A DNA stretch of 64,000 nucleotides from Bryobacterales bacterium (lineage in GTDB: Bacteria; Acidobacteriota; Terriglobia; Bryobacterales; Bryobacteraceae): the NCBI GenBank assembly GCA_016713735.1, contig JADJOP010000011.1, positions 241,549-305,548 on the forward strand, written 5' to 3'. Shown piece after piece: positions 47,786 to 56,346 of the stretch (the stretch's first letter is position 1; every line of letters begins with the position of its first letter). The position numbers and the translations under genes are program-made. The notes under the pieces were generated by a model. That model was given only the letters and a program-made list of their open reading frames with translations. It was not told the DNA's origin and did no database searches.

Positions 47786-49498
47786 ATGAAAGTTTCGATC
47801 CTGACCCTGTTGTGCGTGTGCGCGGTGTGCGCGCAAGACTCCTCGGCCCCTCCCCCGGAGGCGCCGCCTGGACACGTTGTGGCCGAAGTGAGCGGCCACC
47901 CGGTGACGGCCGGTGAATTGAAACGCATTCTCGCCAATGCGCCGGAGAACATCTACCAGGTGATCAACGAAAATCCGGCCGACTTCCTGGAGCGCTATAC
48001 GATGCTCAGCCAGTTGACCGGCGACGCCATTAAAGCCGGGCTCGAGCAGAAGTCGCCCTACAAAGAGCGCCTCGACTGGCAGCGCACCACCGTCCTCATG
48101 ATGGCCCTGCTGGAGGAGAAGACGCAGAAGGACCCCGTTGCCGAGCAGGATATCGAGGCCGCCTACAAAGCCGACCTGATGCGCTTCCGCGTCGCCGAAG
48201 TGTTGCCCATCGTCCTGCCTTATGACAACTCCGGCGGCGTGTTGCGCGATGAGAACACGGCGCGCAAGCGGGCCCAGGAGGTATGGCAGTCGCTGCGCAA
48301 CGGCGCGCCCTTCCGCGAAACCATGCTCAAGGCTTCTGACCCGCGCGCGGCCGAGAAGTACAAGCAGGAACACCCCACCATCCTTCCCAACTCGAAGCTG
48401 CCGCCGAATGTCATCAAGACAGTGTTTTCCACGCTTCCCGGCCAATACACAGAGCCGCTGCAGTTTGGCAACGCCTTCTACATCCTGCAAACGCTGACCC
48501 TCGGCGCGGCCCCCTTGTCCGAAGTACGCGAACTGATCGCCTCGGAGATCCGCCAGAAGCGCGTCGACGCCGAGATGAAGCAGTTGCGCGACACGGCCAA
48601 GGCCGAGGTGAAGCACCCGGTCTACTTCCAATTGCAGGACCCCACGGCGCCGCCGGGCCGCGAGATTCCCGCTGATCTCAAGCCGGAAACCGTCGTAGCC
48701 GTTGTCAACGGCCGCGCCTACACCTCAGCCGAAATGACCCACGTGCTCAACGGCGCGCCGCCCACCGTGCGCCAGGCCGCTTCGCGTCAACCGCGCGAGT
48801 TCCTGGTGCAACTGGCGATGATGAACCATCTTGCCGGCGAGGCCCGCCAGACCAAGCTCAACGAACGCGCCCCAGCCTCTGACCGCATCCGCTGGACCGA
48901 CATGCAAACCCTCATGCAGGCCCAGATCGACGAGACCATGAAGGGCATCTCCAATAGCGCCGAAGAGCAGGAGAAATACTATCGCGACAACGCCCAGCGC
49001 TACCGCAGGGCCCGCGTGAAGATGATCTACATCTCCTATAGCCTGGCTCCCTCGCCGCCCGGCGCTGCTCAGCGCCCGCGCAACGACCGCGAAGCCAAGG
49101 CTCGCGCCGAAGAAGCGCTGGCCAAAGCCAAGGCCGGCGCCGACTTTACGCTGCTCGTGCGGGAGTACAGCGACGACGCCGGCTCAAAGGCCAACAATGG
49201 CGACTTCATGCCCATTCTCGCCACCGACACACGCATTCCGGAAGACGTGAAAAAGGCCATCCTCTCGACGCCCGTGGGCCAGGTGACGGCGCCCGTTCAG
49301 CAGCCCAACGGCTTTTACCTGTTCCTCGTCGAAGAGAGCGGCGTCATTCCCTATGAGCAGATCCGCAACCAGGTGTACGAGGAGATGCGGCAGGCAAAGT
49401 TTCAGAAATGGTTTGAGGATCTCCGTAGTGGCATCAAGGTTAAGGTTGTGGACGCCGACGCCATCCGCGCCCTTTCGCTTCGATCCATGCCGATGTAA
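47786..49498 (+). CDS. PpiC-type peptidylprolyl isomerase with duplicated SurA-like halves
   Basis: 570 residues with a signal peptide (1-16). Two similar SurA/PrsA-like halves follow: residues about 30-270 and 300-550. Both start with AEVSGHPVTAGELKRILAN- and AVVNGRAYTSAEMTHVLNG-like segments and continue LERYTMLSQLTGDA against LVQLAMMNHLAGEA. The second half ends in a parvulin domain (REYSDDAGSKANNGDFMPI, NGFYLFLVEE). It is likely a periplasmic or membrane-tethered foldase. Start ATG 47786. The downstream HExxH gene overlaps its end. Confidence 0.85.
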   Translation: MKVSILTLLCVCAVCAQDSSAPPPEAPPGHVVAEVSGHPVTAGELKRILANAPENIYQVINENPADFLERYTMLSQLTGDAIKAGLEQKSPYKERLDWQRTTVLMMALLEEKTQKDPVAEQDIEAAYKADLMRFRVAEVLPIVLPYDNSGGVLRDENTARKRAQEVWQSLRNGAPFRETMLKASDPRAAEKYKQEHPTILPNSKLPPNVIKTVFSTLPGQYTEPLQFGNAFYILQTLTLGAAPLSEVRELIASEIRQKRVDAEMKQLRDTAKAEVKHPVYFQLQDPTAPPGREIPADLKPETVVAVVNGRAYTSAEMTHVLNGAPPTVRQAASRQPREFLVQLAMMNHLAGEARQTKLNERAPASDRIRWTDMQTLMQAQIDETMKGISNSAEEQEKYYRDNAQRYRRARVKMIYISYSLAPSPPGAAQRPRNDREAKARAEEALAKAKAGADFTLLVREYSDDAGSKANNGDFMPILATDTRIPEDVKKAILSTPVGQVTAPVQQPNGFYLFLVEESGVIPYEQIRNQVYEEMRQAKFQKWFEDLRSGIKVKVVDADAIRALSLRSMPM

Positions 49499-50024
49499 GG
49501 TCGCCGGGTGCGATCTGCCGGCGCTTGCGGGCGAACCTATCGCTGTGCGCTACCGCCGCTCGGTGCGCGTCGCGGGCGGCAAGCTGGTTGCCTCGGGCGG
49601 GCATGAGATGCACGCGGCCACCTTTCTGCGCAGCCGCCGCATGGTGTTCGAAAGTGAGTTGCGGCTCGACCCGGCGGAGTGGCGGCGCATTGTCGTCCAC
49701 GAGTTGTTTCACTTCGCCTGGGTTCGCTTGGGGAATCACGCCCGGCGCGGCTGGCATGAGCTGCTGTGCGCGGAGTTCGCCGCCGGGGCGAAGGGCGAGT
49801 TGGGCTGGAGTGCCGAGTGGCGCAAAGAGCGGCTTTCGCTCCTAAGGCTCAGCGCCCGCACGCGCCTGGCCCGCGACTACGCCTGCGAATCGTTCTGCGA
49901 CAGCGCCGCCTGGCTCTACGCCGGCCTCGACGGCCACGAGGAATTTACACTTCCGGCGCGATGGCGGAAACCAAGACGGCTCTGGTTCATCCAACACTTG
50001 GGGGACCGGGCTGTTCCCCTATAG
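49428..50024 (+). CDS. Small HExxH protein, possible metallopeptidase-like
   Basis: About 198 residues. VHELFHFAWVRLGNHARR has the HExxH metal-binding motif of zinc peptidases; WHELLCAEFAAGAKGELGWSAEWRKERL and CESFCDSAAWLYAG add conserved-looking histidine and cysteines. No signal peptide is clear. The start is uncertain: GTG 49428 with GAGG 9 nt upstream is used; ATG 49353 would overlap the isomerase by 146 bp; GTG 49541 is also possible. No family was identified. The reading frame is kept in phase to 50024 with GC-rich third positions. Confidence 0.6.
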   Translation: MASRLRLWTPTPSAPFRFDPCRCKVAGCDLPALAGEPIAVRYRRSVRVAGGKLVASGGHEMHAATFLRSRRMVFESELRLDPAEWRRIVVHELFHFAWVRLGNHARRGWHELLCAEFAAGAKGELGWSAEWRKERLSLLRLSARTRLARDYACESFCDSAAWLYAGLDGHEEFTLPARWRKPRRLWFIQHLGDRAVPL

Positions 50025-50045
50025 ACTAGGACCAAGGAGAATTCA

Positions 50046-50627
50046 TTGACGCGCGCCCCATTCGCCACCGCCCTTGCGCTCACCCTGCTGGCCGGCTGTT
50101 CCTACGCCCCGCCCAGCCGCGCCGCCATCAAGCCCACCGCCAAGCGCAACCCGGCGCCCGCCTTCACCTTGAAGGACTCGCAGGGCAAGAGCTTCAACCT
50201 CGCCGACTACAAAGGCAAGGTGGTGCTGCTCAACTTCTGGGCCACCTGGTGCGGCCCCTGCAAGCTCGAGATCCCCTGGTTCATGGAGTTTGAAAAGAAC
50301 TACCGCGACAAGGGCTTTGCCGTGCTGGGCGTGTCGATGGATGAAGAGGGTTGGGATGTGGTGAAGCCATACCTCGACCGCGTGAAGATGAACTATCGCG
50401 TTGCCATCGGCGACGACATCATGGCCCAGCACTACGGCGGCGTGGAATCGCTGCCAACCTCATTTCTGATTGACCGCGACGGCAAAATCGCCGCCGTCCA
50501 CGTCGGATTGGTGAGCAAGAGTGACTATCAGAGAGACATTGAACACCTGCTTAACTCGGGCAAGAAGGCTGCGGCCGGCGCTCGCGCTGTTGCTGTTCCC
50601 GCTGTTGCTCTTCCCGCAGTTCAGTAA
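50046..50627 (+). CDS. TlpA-like thioredoxin-fold lipoprotein
   Basis: A 193-residue periplasmic lipoprotein: signal peptide with lipobox LAGC (C18), then a thioredoxin/AhpC-TSA fold with NFWATWCGPCKLEI (C69 and C72). The segment GGVESLPTSFLIDRDGKI carries the cis-proline. It reduces or oxidises disulfides in exported proteins or cytochrome c maturation. Start TTG 50046. The C terminus (AAAGARAVAVPAVALPAV) overlaps the next gene by 107 bp. Confidence 0.9.
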   Translation: MTRAPFATALALTLLAGCSYAPPSRAAIKPTAKRNPAPAFTLKDSQGKSFNLADYKGKVVLLNFWATWCGPCKLEIPWFMEFEKNYRDKGFAVLGVSMDEEGWDVVKPYLDRVKMNYRVAIGDDIMAQHYGGVESLPTSFLIDRDGKIAAVHVGLVSKSDYQRDIEHLLNSGKKAAAGARAVAVPAVALPAVQ

Positions 50628-51024
50628 CATCCTGACGGTGCAGACGCCGCCCACGATGTCGATGAAGGCGGGTGTGGAAACGCCGGTAAAGCTGCACGTC
50701 AAGTTGAACAGCGGCTATCACGTCAATTCCGACAAGCCGGCCGATGAATACCTCATCCCGTTGCGGCTCACCTGGACCTCGGGCCCGCTGGCGGTGAAGT
50801 CGATCGCCTTCCCGCCGCCGCGCATGGAGAAGTACAGCTTCAGCGAGAAGCCGCTCAGCGTCTACACGGGCGACTTCGACATCATCACCAAATTCGCCGC
50901 TCCGGCGAGCACCCCCAAAGGCGAGAAACTGGTGAGCGGCAAGCTGCGCTACCAGGCCTGCACGCACACGACCTGCTATCCACCCCGCACGGCGGAGGTG
51001 AAGATCGCCGTGAACCTCTACTGA
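50521..51024 (+). CDS. DsbD N-terminal-domain-like exported protein
   Basis: A 167-residue protein with a signal sequence (LALLLFPLLLF) and a beta-sandwich resembling the DsbD alpha domain: NSGYHVNSDKPADEYLIPL, FSEKPLSVYTGDFDI and the cysteine pair region YQACTHTTCYPPRTA. The membrane and gamma domains of DsbD are absent. With TlpA beside it, the pair may act as a periplasmic thiol relay. Start GTG 50521 lies inside tlpA-like gene by 107 bp; TTG sites inside the overlap are alternatives. Confidence 0.75.
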   Translation: MTIRETLNTCLTRARRLRPALALLLFPLLLFPQFSNILTVQTPPTMSMKAGVETPVKLHVKLNSGYHVNSDKPADEYLIPLRLTWTSGPLAVKSIAFPPPRMEKYSFSEKPLSVYTGDFDIITKFAAPASTPKGEKLVSGKLRYQACTHTTCYPPRTAEVKIAVNLY

Positions 51025-51033
51025 GACCCGACC

Positions 51034-51900
51034 GTGCGCCGGCTTCTCATCCGTCCCGGCGCGCTGGGTGATTGCATCGCCTCCCTGCCCGCCCTGGAGG
51101 CGCTCTCAGGCGATTCCCGGCGCGGTGACTACACCGAAGTGTGGACCGCCGCCGCGCAGGTTCCCCTGATGCGCTTTGCTGACCGGGCGCGGGCGATCTC
51201 CTCGACCGGGCTTGACCTGCTGGAACTGGACCTCGCCCCGGCGGCTCTGCGCGAGGAGCTGCGCTCGTTTGATTCCATCGTGAGCTGGTATGGCACGGCG
51301 CGGCCCGAATTCCGCGCCGCGGTGAGCGATCTGCCAGTTCATTTCTTCCCCGCCCTGCCCGGTGATGCCGGGCTTGCCGCCTGTGACTTTTACTCGCGCC
51401 AGGCCGAATCGCTCGGTGTTCGCGTGGCGCGGCGCGCGCCCCACCTCCCCATCGAACGCGTCGCCTCCCTGCCCTACGCCGTCATTCATCCCTACTCCGG
51501 CAGCGCGCGCAAGAACTGGCCGTTCGATTGCTTCCTTGCACTGGCGGCGCGCCTCAGCCTGCCGGTGGTCTTCACCGCTGGCCCGGAAGAGGATCTGCCA
51601 GCGGGCGTGCCGCAACGCCGCTTCGACGATGTGTGGGCGCTGGCGCAGTGGTTGGGCAACGCCGCGCTTTATGTCGGCAACGACAGCGGCCCGTCGCATC
51701 TGGCCGCTGCCGCCGGCGCGCCCGTGGTGGCCCTCTTCGGACCCAGCGATGAGCGCGTGTGGGCACCTCCTGGCGCGCGCGTCGTGCGATCGCGCGGCGC
51801 CGATCCCTGGCCCAGCGTGGATGAGGTGCTCGCCGCTTGTGTAGAATTGCCGGAATGCACAGACGAGAACTCCTCCTCGCCTCGCTCGGCGGGGGGCTGA
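51034..51900 (+). CDS. Glycosyltransferase family 9 protein
   Basis: A 288-residue GT-B protein. RRLLIRPGALGDCIASLPAL is the N-terminal loop of heptosyltransferases, IHPYSGSARKNWPFDCF the NDP-sugar phosphate site, and YVGNDSGPSHLAAAAGAPVVALFGPS (given as overlapping motifs) the characteristic C-terminal block. It probably adds a heptose or hexose to a lipid-linked or LPS-like glycan. Start GTG 51034. Its end overlaps the next gene by 46 bp. Confidence 0.87.
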   Translation: MRRLLIRPGALGDCIASLPALEALSGDSRRGDYTEVWTAAAQVPLMRFADRARAISSTGLDLLELDLAPAALREELRSFDSIVSWYGTARPEFRAAVSDLPVHFFPALPGDAGLAACDFYSRQAESLGVRVARRAPHLPIERVASLPYAVIHPYSGSARKNWPFDCFLALAARLSLPVVFTAGPEEDLPAGVPQRRFDDVWALAQWLGNAALYVGNDSGPSHLAAAAGAPVVALFGPSDERVWAPPGARVVRSRGADPWPSVDEVLAACVELPECTDENSSSPRSAGG

Positions 51901-52943
51901 TCGCCACGGCCCGCGCCGCCAACGCCACGCGCACGCTGGCGGGAACCGGCGTGGCCGGCTATACCAACGACGGCGGAGAGGCCGCCACGGCCCAGATCAA
52001 CAACCCCTATGGCCTCGTGACTGGACCCGACGGCGCGCTCTATGTGTGCGAAATCGGCAACCACCTCATCCGCCGCATCGACCTCAAGCGCGGCACGATC
52101 TCCACCGTTGTGGGCACCGGCGCAAAGGGTTACTCCGGCGACGGCGGCCCGGCGTCGAAAGCCGTCTGCAACGAGCCTTACGAGGTGCGCTTCGACCGCG
52201 CCGGCAACATGTTCTGGGTGGAGATGCCGAACCACGTTGTGCGGCGCATGGATCGCAAAACGAAGCTCGTCACCACGGTCGCCGGCACGGGCGAAGCGGG
52301 CTTCTCCGGCGATGGCGGACCGGCAGTGAAAGCGCAACTCGCGCAGCCGCACTCCATCGCCTTCGACCCCCAGGGCCGCCTCATGATCTGCGACATCCGC
52401 AACCATCGCGTGCGCCGCGTCGATCTAAAGACCGGCCTCATCGAAACCTATCTCGGCACGGGCGCGCGCGAAGCCACGCCCGACGGCGCGCCCATCGCCG
52501 GCACGCCCGTCAACGGCCCGCGCGCCATCGATCTCGATCCGCAGGGCAACCTCTACCTGGTGCTGCGCGAAGGCAACAAGGTGTTCCGCGTTGACCCGAA
52601 GGCGGGCGTCTATCATCACCTCGCCGGCACGGGCGAGAAGGGCTACACGGGCGACGGCGGCGCGGCCAAGGTAGCCAAGCTGAACGGCCCGAAGGGCATC
52701 GCCTGGTCGCCCGAGGGCAGCGCTGTCATCGCCGATACGGAGAACCACGCCATCCGCCGCATCGATTTGAAATCCGGAGTCATCACGACGCTGATGGGCA
52801 CGGGCGCGCGCGGCGACGGTCCGGACGGCGATCCGCTGCAGTGCAAAACGGCGCGTCCGCACGGGGTCTTCATTGACCGCGCGGCGAACCTCTATGTCGG
52901 CGACAGCGAAGCCCATCGCGTGCGCCTGTTGCGCTTGCGCTAA
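51855..52943 (+). CDS. NHL-repeat beta-propeller protein
   Basis: A 362-residue exported protein with a Tat-like leader (HRRELLLASLGGGLIATARA) and six or so NHL blades. Repeat landmarks: GTGVAGYTNDGGEA, GTGAKGYSGDGGPA, GTGEAGFSGDGGPA, GTGAREATPDG and GTGEKGYTGDGGAA, alternating with NHLIRRIDL, NHVVRRMD, NHRVRRVDL and NHAIRRIDL. NHL propellers bind proteins, RNA or metals; the role is unknown. Start ATG 51855 (MHRREL) is chosen because the signal begins there. Confidence 0.88.
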   Translation: MHRRELLLASLGGGLIATARAANATRTLAGTGVAGYTNDGGEAATAQINNPYGLVTGPDGALYVCEIGNHLIRRIDLKRGTISTVVGTGAKGYSGDGGPASKAVCNEPYEVRFDRAGNMFWVEMPNHVVRRMDRKTKLVTTVAGTGEAGFSGDGGPAVKAQLAQPHSIAFDPQGRLMICDIRNHRVRRVDLKTGLIETYLGTGAREATPDGAPIAGTPVNGPRAIDLDPQGNLYLVLREGNKVFRVDPKAGVYHHLAGTGEKGYTGDGGAAKVAKLNGPKGIAWSPEGSAVIADTENHAIRRIDLKSGVITTLMGTGARGDGPDGDPLQCKTARPHGVFIDRAANLYVGDSEAHRVRLLRLR

Positions 52944-53044
52944 TGGCCGCCGCGCCGGCCTGGCCGCGGCCTCGCCTTTCGCGCCAGCGGCTTTCGCTGG
53001 CCGGGGCCCGTGTCTATGCTAGATTAGGCAGGCTGGAAGCGACG

Positions 53045-53719
53045 ATGAGCGAGGACCAGAAAGAGCAGCCCGCGGCGGAAGAGAACCAGCAGCCAGCCCC
53101 GGCGCAGGCTGAGCCGCAACCGGAACAGGAAAAGCAGAGCGCCGTCGATGGCGAAATCACGCGCCTGCTGGGAGCCTGGAACACCGGCGACGCGCACGCC
53201 TTCCACAACCTGATGCCGCTGGCCTATCCGCAATTGCGGCAGATCGCCGGCGCGTATCTCAGCCGCGAACGCCCCGGCCACACCCTGCAAGCCACGGCGC
53301 TGGTGAACGAGCTCTACCTGCGCCTCATTCATCAACGCAAAGCGGAGTGGAAGGACCGCAATCATTTCTTCACCTTCGCCGCCAAGCTGATGCGCATGAT
53401 CCTCGCCGACTACGCCCGCAACAGCCAGGCGCAGAAGCGCGGCGGCAACGTGCAGCATGTGCCGCTCAGCGAAGACCTGCCGTGGTTGAACATGAACGGG
53501 CCCGAGGCGATCGAACTCGACATGGCGCTGAAGGAGCTGGGCGGCATCGACCCGCGCATGGTGCGCGTGATTGAACTTCACCACATGCTCGGCTGCACGG
53601 CCCATGAAACCGCCGAGGTGCTGCAGGTGTCCAAATCCACCGTGGACCGCGACATCCGCTTCGTGAAAGCGTGGTTGTGGCGGCGGCTGCGGGCGGGCGA
53701 ACCTGGGCCTGACTCCTGA
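53045..53719 (+). CDS. ECF sigma factor paired with a Ser/Thr kinase
   Basis: A 224-residue sigma factor of the TIGR02999-like ECF group. An extra acidic/Gln/Pro-rich N terminus (about 1-35) precedes region 2 (LMPLAYPQLRQIAGAYLSRER) with LVNELYLRLIHQ and a region 4 helix-turn-helix (ETAEVLQVSKSTVDRDIRFVKAW). This group often sits beside a Ser/Thr kinase with a TPR tail, as here 17 bp downstream, so phospho-control is likely. Start ATG 53045 follows GGAAGC. Confidence 0.9.
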   Translation: MSEDQKEQPAAEENQQPAPAQAEPQPEQEKQSAVDGEITRLLGAWNTGDAHAFHNLMPLAYPQLRQIAGAYLSRERPGHTLQATALVNELYLRLIHQRKAEWKDRNHFFTFAAKLMRMILADYARNSQAQKRGGNVQHVPLSEDLPWLNMNGPEAIELDMALKELGGIDPRMVRVIELHHMLGCTAHETAEVLQVSKSTVDRDIRFVKAWLWRRLRAGEPGPDS

Positions 53720-53736
53720 TCCCACACCGGGCCGCG

Positions 53737-56346
53737 ATGGACTGGAAAGCCGTTCAAGAGATCTACCACCTGGCCATGGAGTTGCCGGCGCAGTGGCGCG
53801 TCGATTTCGTGCGCGACCGTTGCGGCGGCGACCAGGCGCTGTGCGGCGAAGTCCTCTCGCTCGTCCAGGCCTATGACGAGCAGGACCAGTTCACGCCTCC
53901 CCCGCCGGAGGAACCGTCGCGTTCCGGCGAACGCATCGGCGCCTGGAACCTGGTGCGCCTCATCGGCCGCGGCGGCATGGGCGCGGTGTATGAAGCCGAG
54001 CGCGCCGAAGGGGGCTTCCGCCAGCGCGCCGCCTTGAAGCTGTTGCATCCGGCGATGGCCGCGCCGATGTTCGCCGAGCGCTTCCAGCAGGAGCGCCAGA
54101 TTCTGGCCGGCCTGAATCATCCCTTCATCACGCAGCTCATCGACGGCGGCCTGACCAGACTCCACGAGCCCTACCTGGTGATGGAATTCGTCGAAGGCCA
54201 GCAGTTGGACGAGTTCGCCGGCCGCGCCAACCTCAACCTGCCGGCGCGCGTCGAGCTGTTCCGCAAGATCTGCGCCGCGGTCGACTACGCCCATCGCCAC
54301 CTGGTGATCCACCGCGACCTGAAGCCGGAGAACATCGTCGTGCAGGAGGACGGCACGCCCAAGCTGCTCGATTTCGGCACGGCCAAGCTGGTGAGCGAGA
54401 ACATGAAGTCGGCCCCCGGCAAGGTGACGCGCCACGGCATGCACACCTTCACGCCGGAATACGCCAGCCCCGAACAGGTGATGGGGCAGCCCGTGTCGAC
54501 CGCGTCGGACATCTACTCGCTCGGTGTCGTGCTCTACGAACTGCTGGCCGGCAAGCTGCCCTACCAGTTGTCCGAATACAGCATGGCGGAGATGATCCGC
54601 GTCATCTGCGAGCAGGAGCCGCCCTCGATGTCGCAGGCCGCGCCCGGAGCCGGCATCGACGAAGACCTCGACGCCATCGTGGGCATGGCCATGCGCAAGG
54701 ACCCGGCCGAGCGCTACCGCAGCGTCGATGCCTTCACGGCCGATCTGCTGGCCTGGTCGCGCGGCCTGCCCGTGGCGGCGCGGCGTCCCACGGCGGGCTA
54801 CCGCATGGTGAAGTTCGTTCGCCGCAACCGCGCCCTCACGGCGGCGGTGAGCGCGGCGGCCGTGATCCTGGTGGGCGGCATGGCGGGCATCCTCTGGCAG
54901 TCGCACGTGGCGCGCCAGCAGCGCGACCGCGCGCAGGCCCGCTTCCAGGACCTGCGCCGCCTCACCAACACGCTGCTCTTTGATTTGAACGACGCCGTGG
55001 CCCAACTGCCTGGCTCCACCCCGGCGCGCCGGCTCATCGTCACGCGCGGCCTGGCGGCGCTCGACAAGCTCTCCGCCGATGCCGCCGCCGATGACACGCT
55101 GCGCCAGGAGTTGATTGACGCTTATCTCAAGTTCGGCACGCTGCAGGGCAATCCCTATGAGCAGAACCTGGGCGACCAGCAAGGCGCGCTGAAGAGCTAC
55201 GACAAAGCGTCCCAGTTGGCCAAGGAGCTGCCCGACGAACGGATGCGCAGTTACCTCGGCGGCCAGGTGTTGCAGTCGCGCGCCGAGGTGCTGTTCGTGA
55301 TGGGGCGGACGCGCGAGGGCGTGCGCTTTGCCGTGGATGGCTGCCGCATGCAGGCCGAAGGCGCGCGCACGGCCAGCGAGCTTGCGCAGGCGGCCTCCTG
55401 CTACGACAGCCTCTCAGATCAATACAACCAGGTGGGCGCGGCCAGCCTGGCCGATCCGCAAAAGGCCGCCGAAGCCCTGGCCCGCTCGCGCGAATTGAAC
55501 AGCACCGGCCTGAAGTTGGAGCCCGGCCACATCCGCTTGCTGCGAGGCCGCGCCATCCTGCTGCTGAAATCCGGCACGCTCGTGCGCGAACGCCAGCCGC
55601 TGGTGGCGTTGCAGCTCTACGAACAGGCGCTGCGGTCGTTGGACGAGTTGCCCGCCGCCGAGCAGGCCAGCCTGCGCATCAAGCGTGTGCGCGCCTACAT
55701 CACCGCGCACAAAGGCCGCGCCCACCTCGAGGCCAAGCAGTATGCCGAGGCGCTGCGCTTTCTGGAAGCGGCCCGCGATTACTACGAACCGCTGGCCCGG
55801 CTCGACCCGGCCAACGCCCAGGCACAGTTCGATCTGGCCGTGCAGGTGAACCTCGAAGGCAACACGCGCGAGCAGATGGGCGACACAGCCGGCGCGCTGG
55901 CCGCCTACCGCCGCGTGGAACGGCTCATCGAGCCCTTCCTGACCAATCCGAGAGCTCCGGTGAGCATGCGCGGCGCACATGCCGAGATCCTGGTGCGCGT
56001 CGGCTATCTCACGAAATCGCCCGCCGAGGCGGCCCGCGGCATCGCCGAGGCGCGCCGCATGGCCGACGATCCGGCGGCCCAGTTTCAGGATTACGACCGC
56101 ATTGTGCGCATGCTGCTGTGGTTTCCCTCCGGTCCGTTGCGCAACCCGGCCCTCGCTGTTGAATACGCGCGGCGCGGCATCGAGACAGGCAAAGGCCAAG
56201 GCCCCGACGCATGGCTGCTGCTGGCCGAGGCGCAGGCGGCCAATGGAAACAAGGAAGAATCGCGCACGGCTGCCAGGAAGGGGCTCGCCCTGCTGCCGCC
56301 CGACTATTCGCTGACGCGCGAGAAGCTGGAGGCGCTGGCACGGTGA
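53737..56346 (+). CDS. Ser/Thr protein kinase with TM helix and TPR-like sensor
   Basis: 869 residues. Kinase domain about 70-345: GRGGMGAVY, K101 in AALKLLHP, H191-R192-D193 in HRDLKPEN, D211 in DFGTAK and the activation-loop end FTPEYASPEQVMG. An unusual N-terminal extension (1-65) matches the coupling seen with ECF partners. One transmembrane helix (about 372-390) leads to an extracytoplasmic or periplasmic TPR-like region (about 400-860). It should sense a signal outside and act on the adjacent sigma factor. GTGA overlap with the next gene. Confidence 0.94.
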   Translation: MDWKAVQEIYHLAMELPAQWRVDFVRDRCGGDQALCGEVLSLVQAYDEQDQFTPPPPEEPSRSGERIGAWNLVRLIGRGGMGAVYEAERAEGGFRQRAALKLLHPAMAAPMFAERFQQERQILAGLNHPFITQLIDGGLTRLHEPYLVMEFVEGQQLDEFAGRANLNLPARVELFRKICAAVDYAHRHLVIHRDLKPENIVVQEDGTPKLLDFGTAKLVSENMKSAPGKVTRHGMHTFTPEYASPEQVMGQPVSTASDIYSLGVVLYELLAGKLPYQLSEYSMAEMIRVICEQEPPSMSQAAPGAGIDEDLDAIVGMAMRKDPAERYRSVDAFTADLLAWSRGLPVAARRPTAGYRMVKFVRRNRALTAAVSAAAVILVGGMAGILWQSHVARQQRDRAQARFQDLRRLTNTLLFDLNDAVAQLPGSTPARRLIVTRGLAALDKLSADAAADDTLRQELIDAYLKFGTLQGNPYEQNLGDQQGALKSYDKASQLAKELPDERMRSYLGGQVLQSRAEVLFVMGRTREGVRFAVDGCRMQAEGARTASELAQAASCYDSLSDQYNQVGAASLADPQKAAEALARSRELNSTGLKLEPGHIRLLRGRAILLLKSGTLVRERQPLVALQLYEQALRSLDELPAAEQASLRIKRVRAYITAHKGRAHLEAKQYAEALRFLEAARDYYEPLARLDPANAQAQFDLAVQVNLEGNTREQMGDTAGALAAYRRVERLIEPFLTNPRAPVSMRGAHAEILVRVGYLTKSPAEAARGIAEARRMADDPAAQFQDYDRIVRMLLWFPSGPLRNPALAVEYARRGIETGKGQGPDAWLLLAEAQAANGNKEESRTAARKGLALLPPDYSLTREKLEALAR

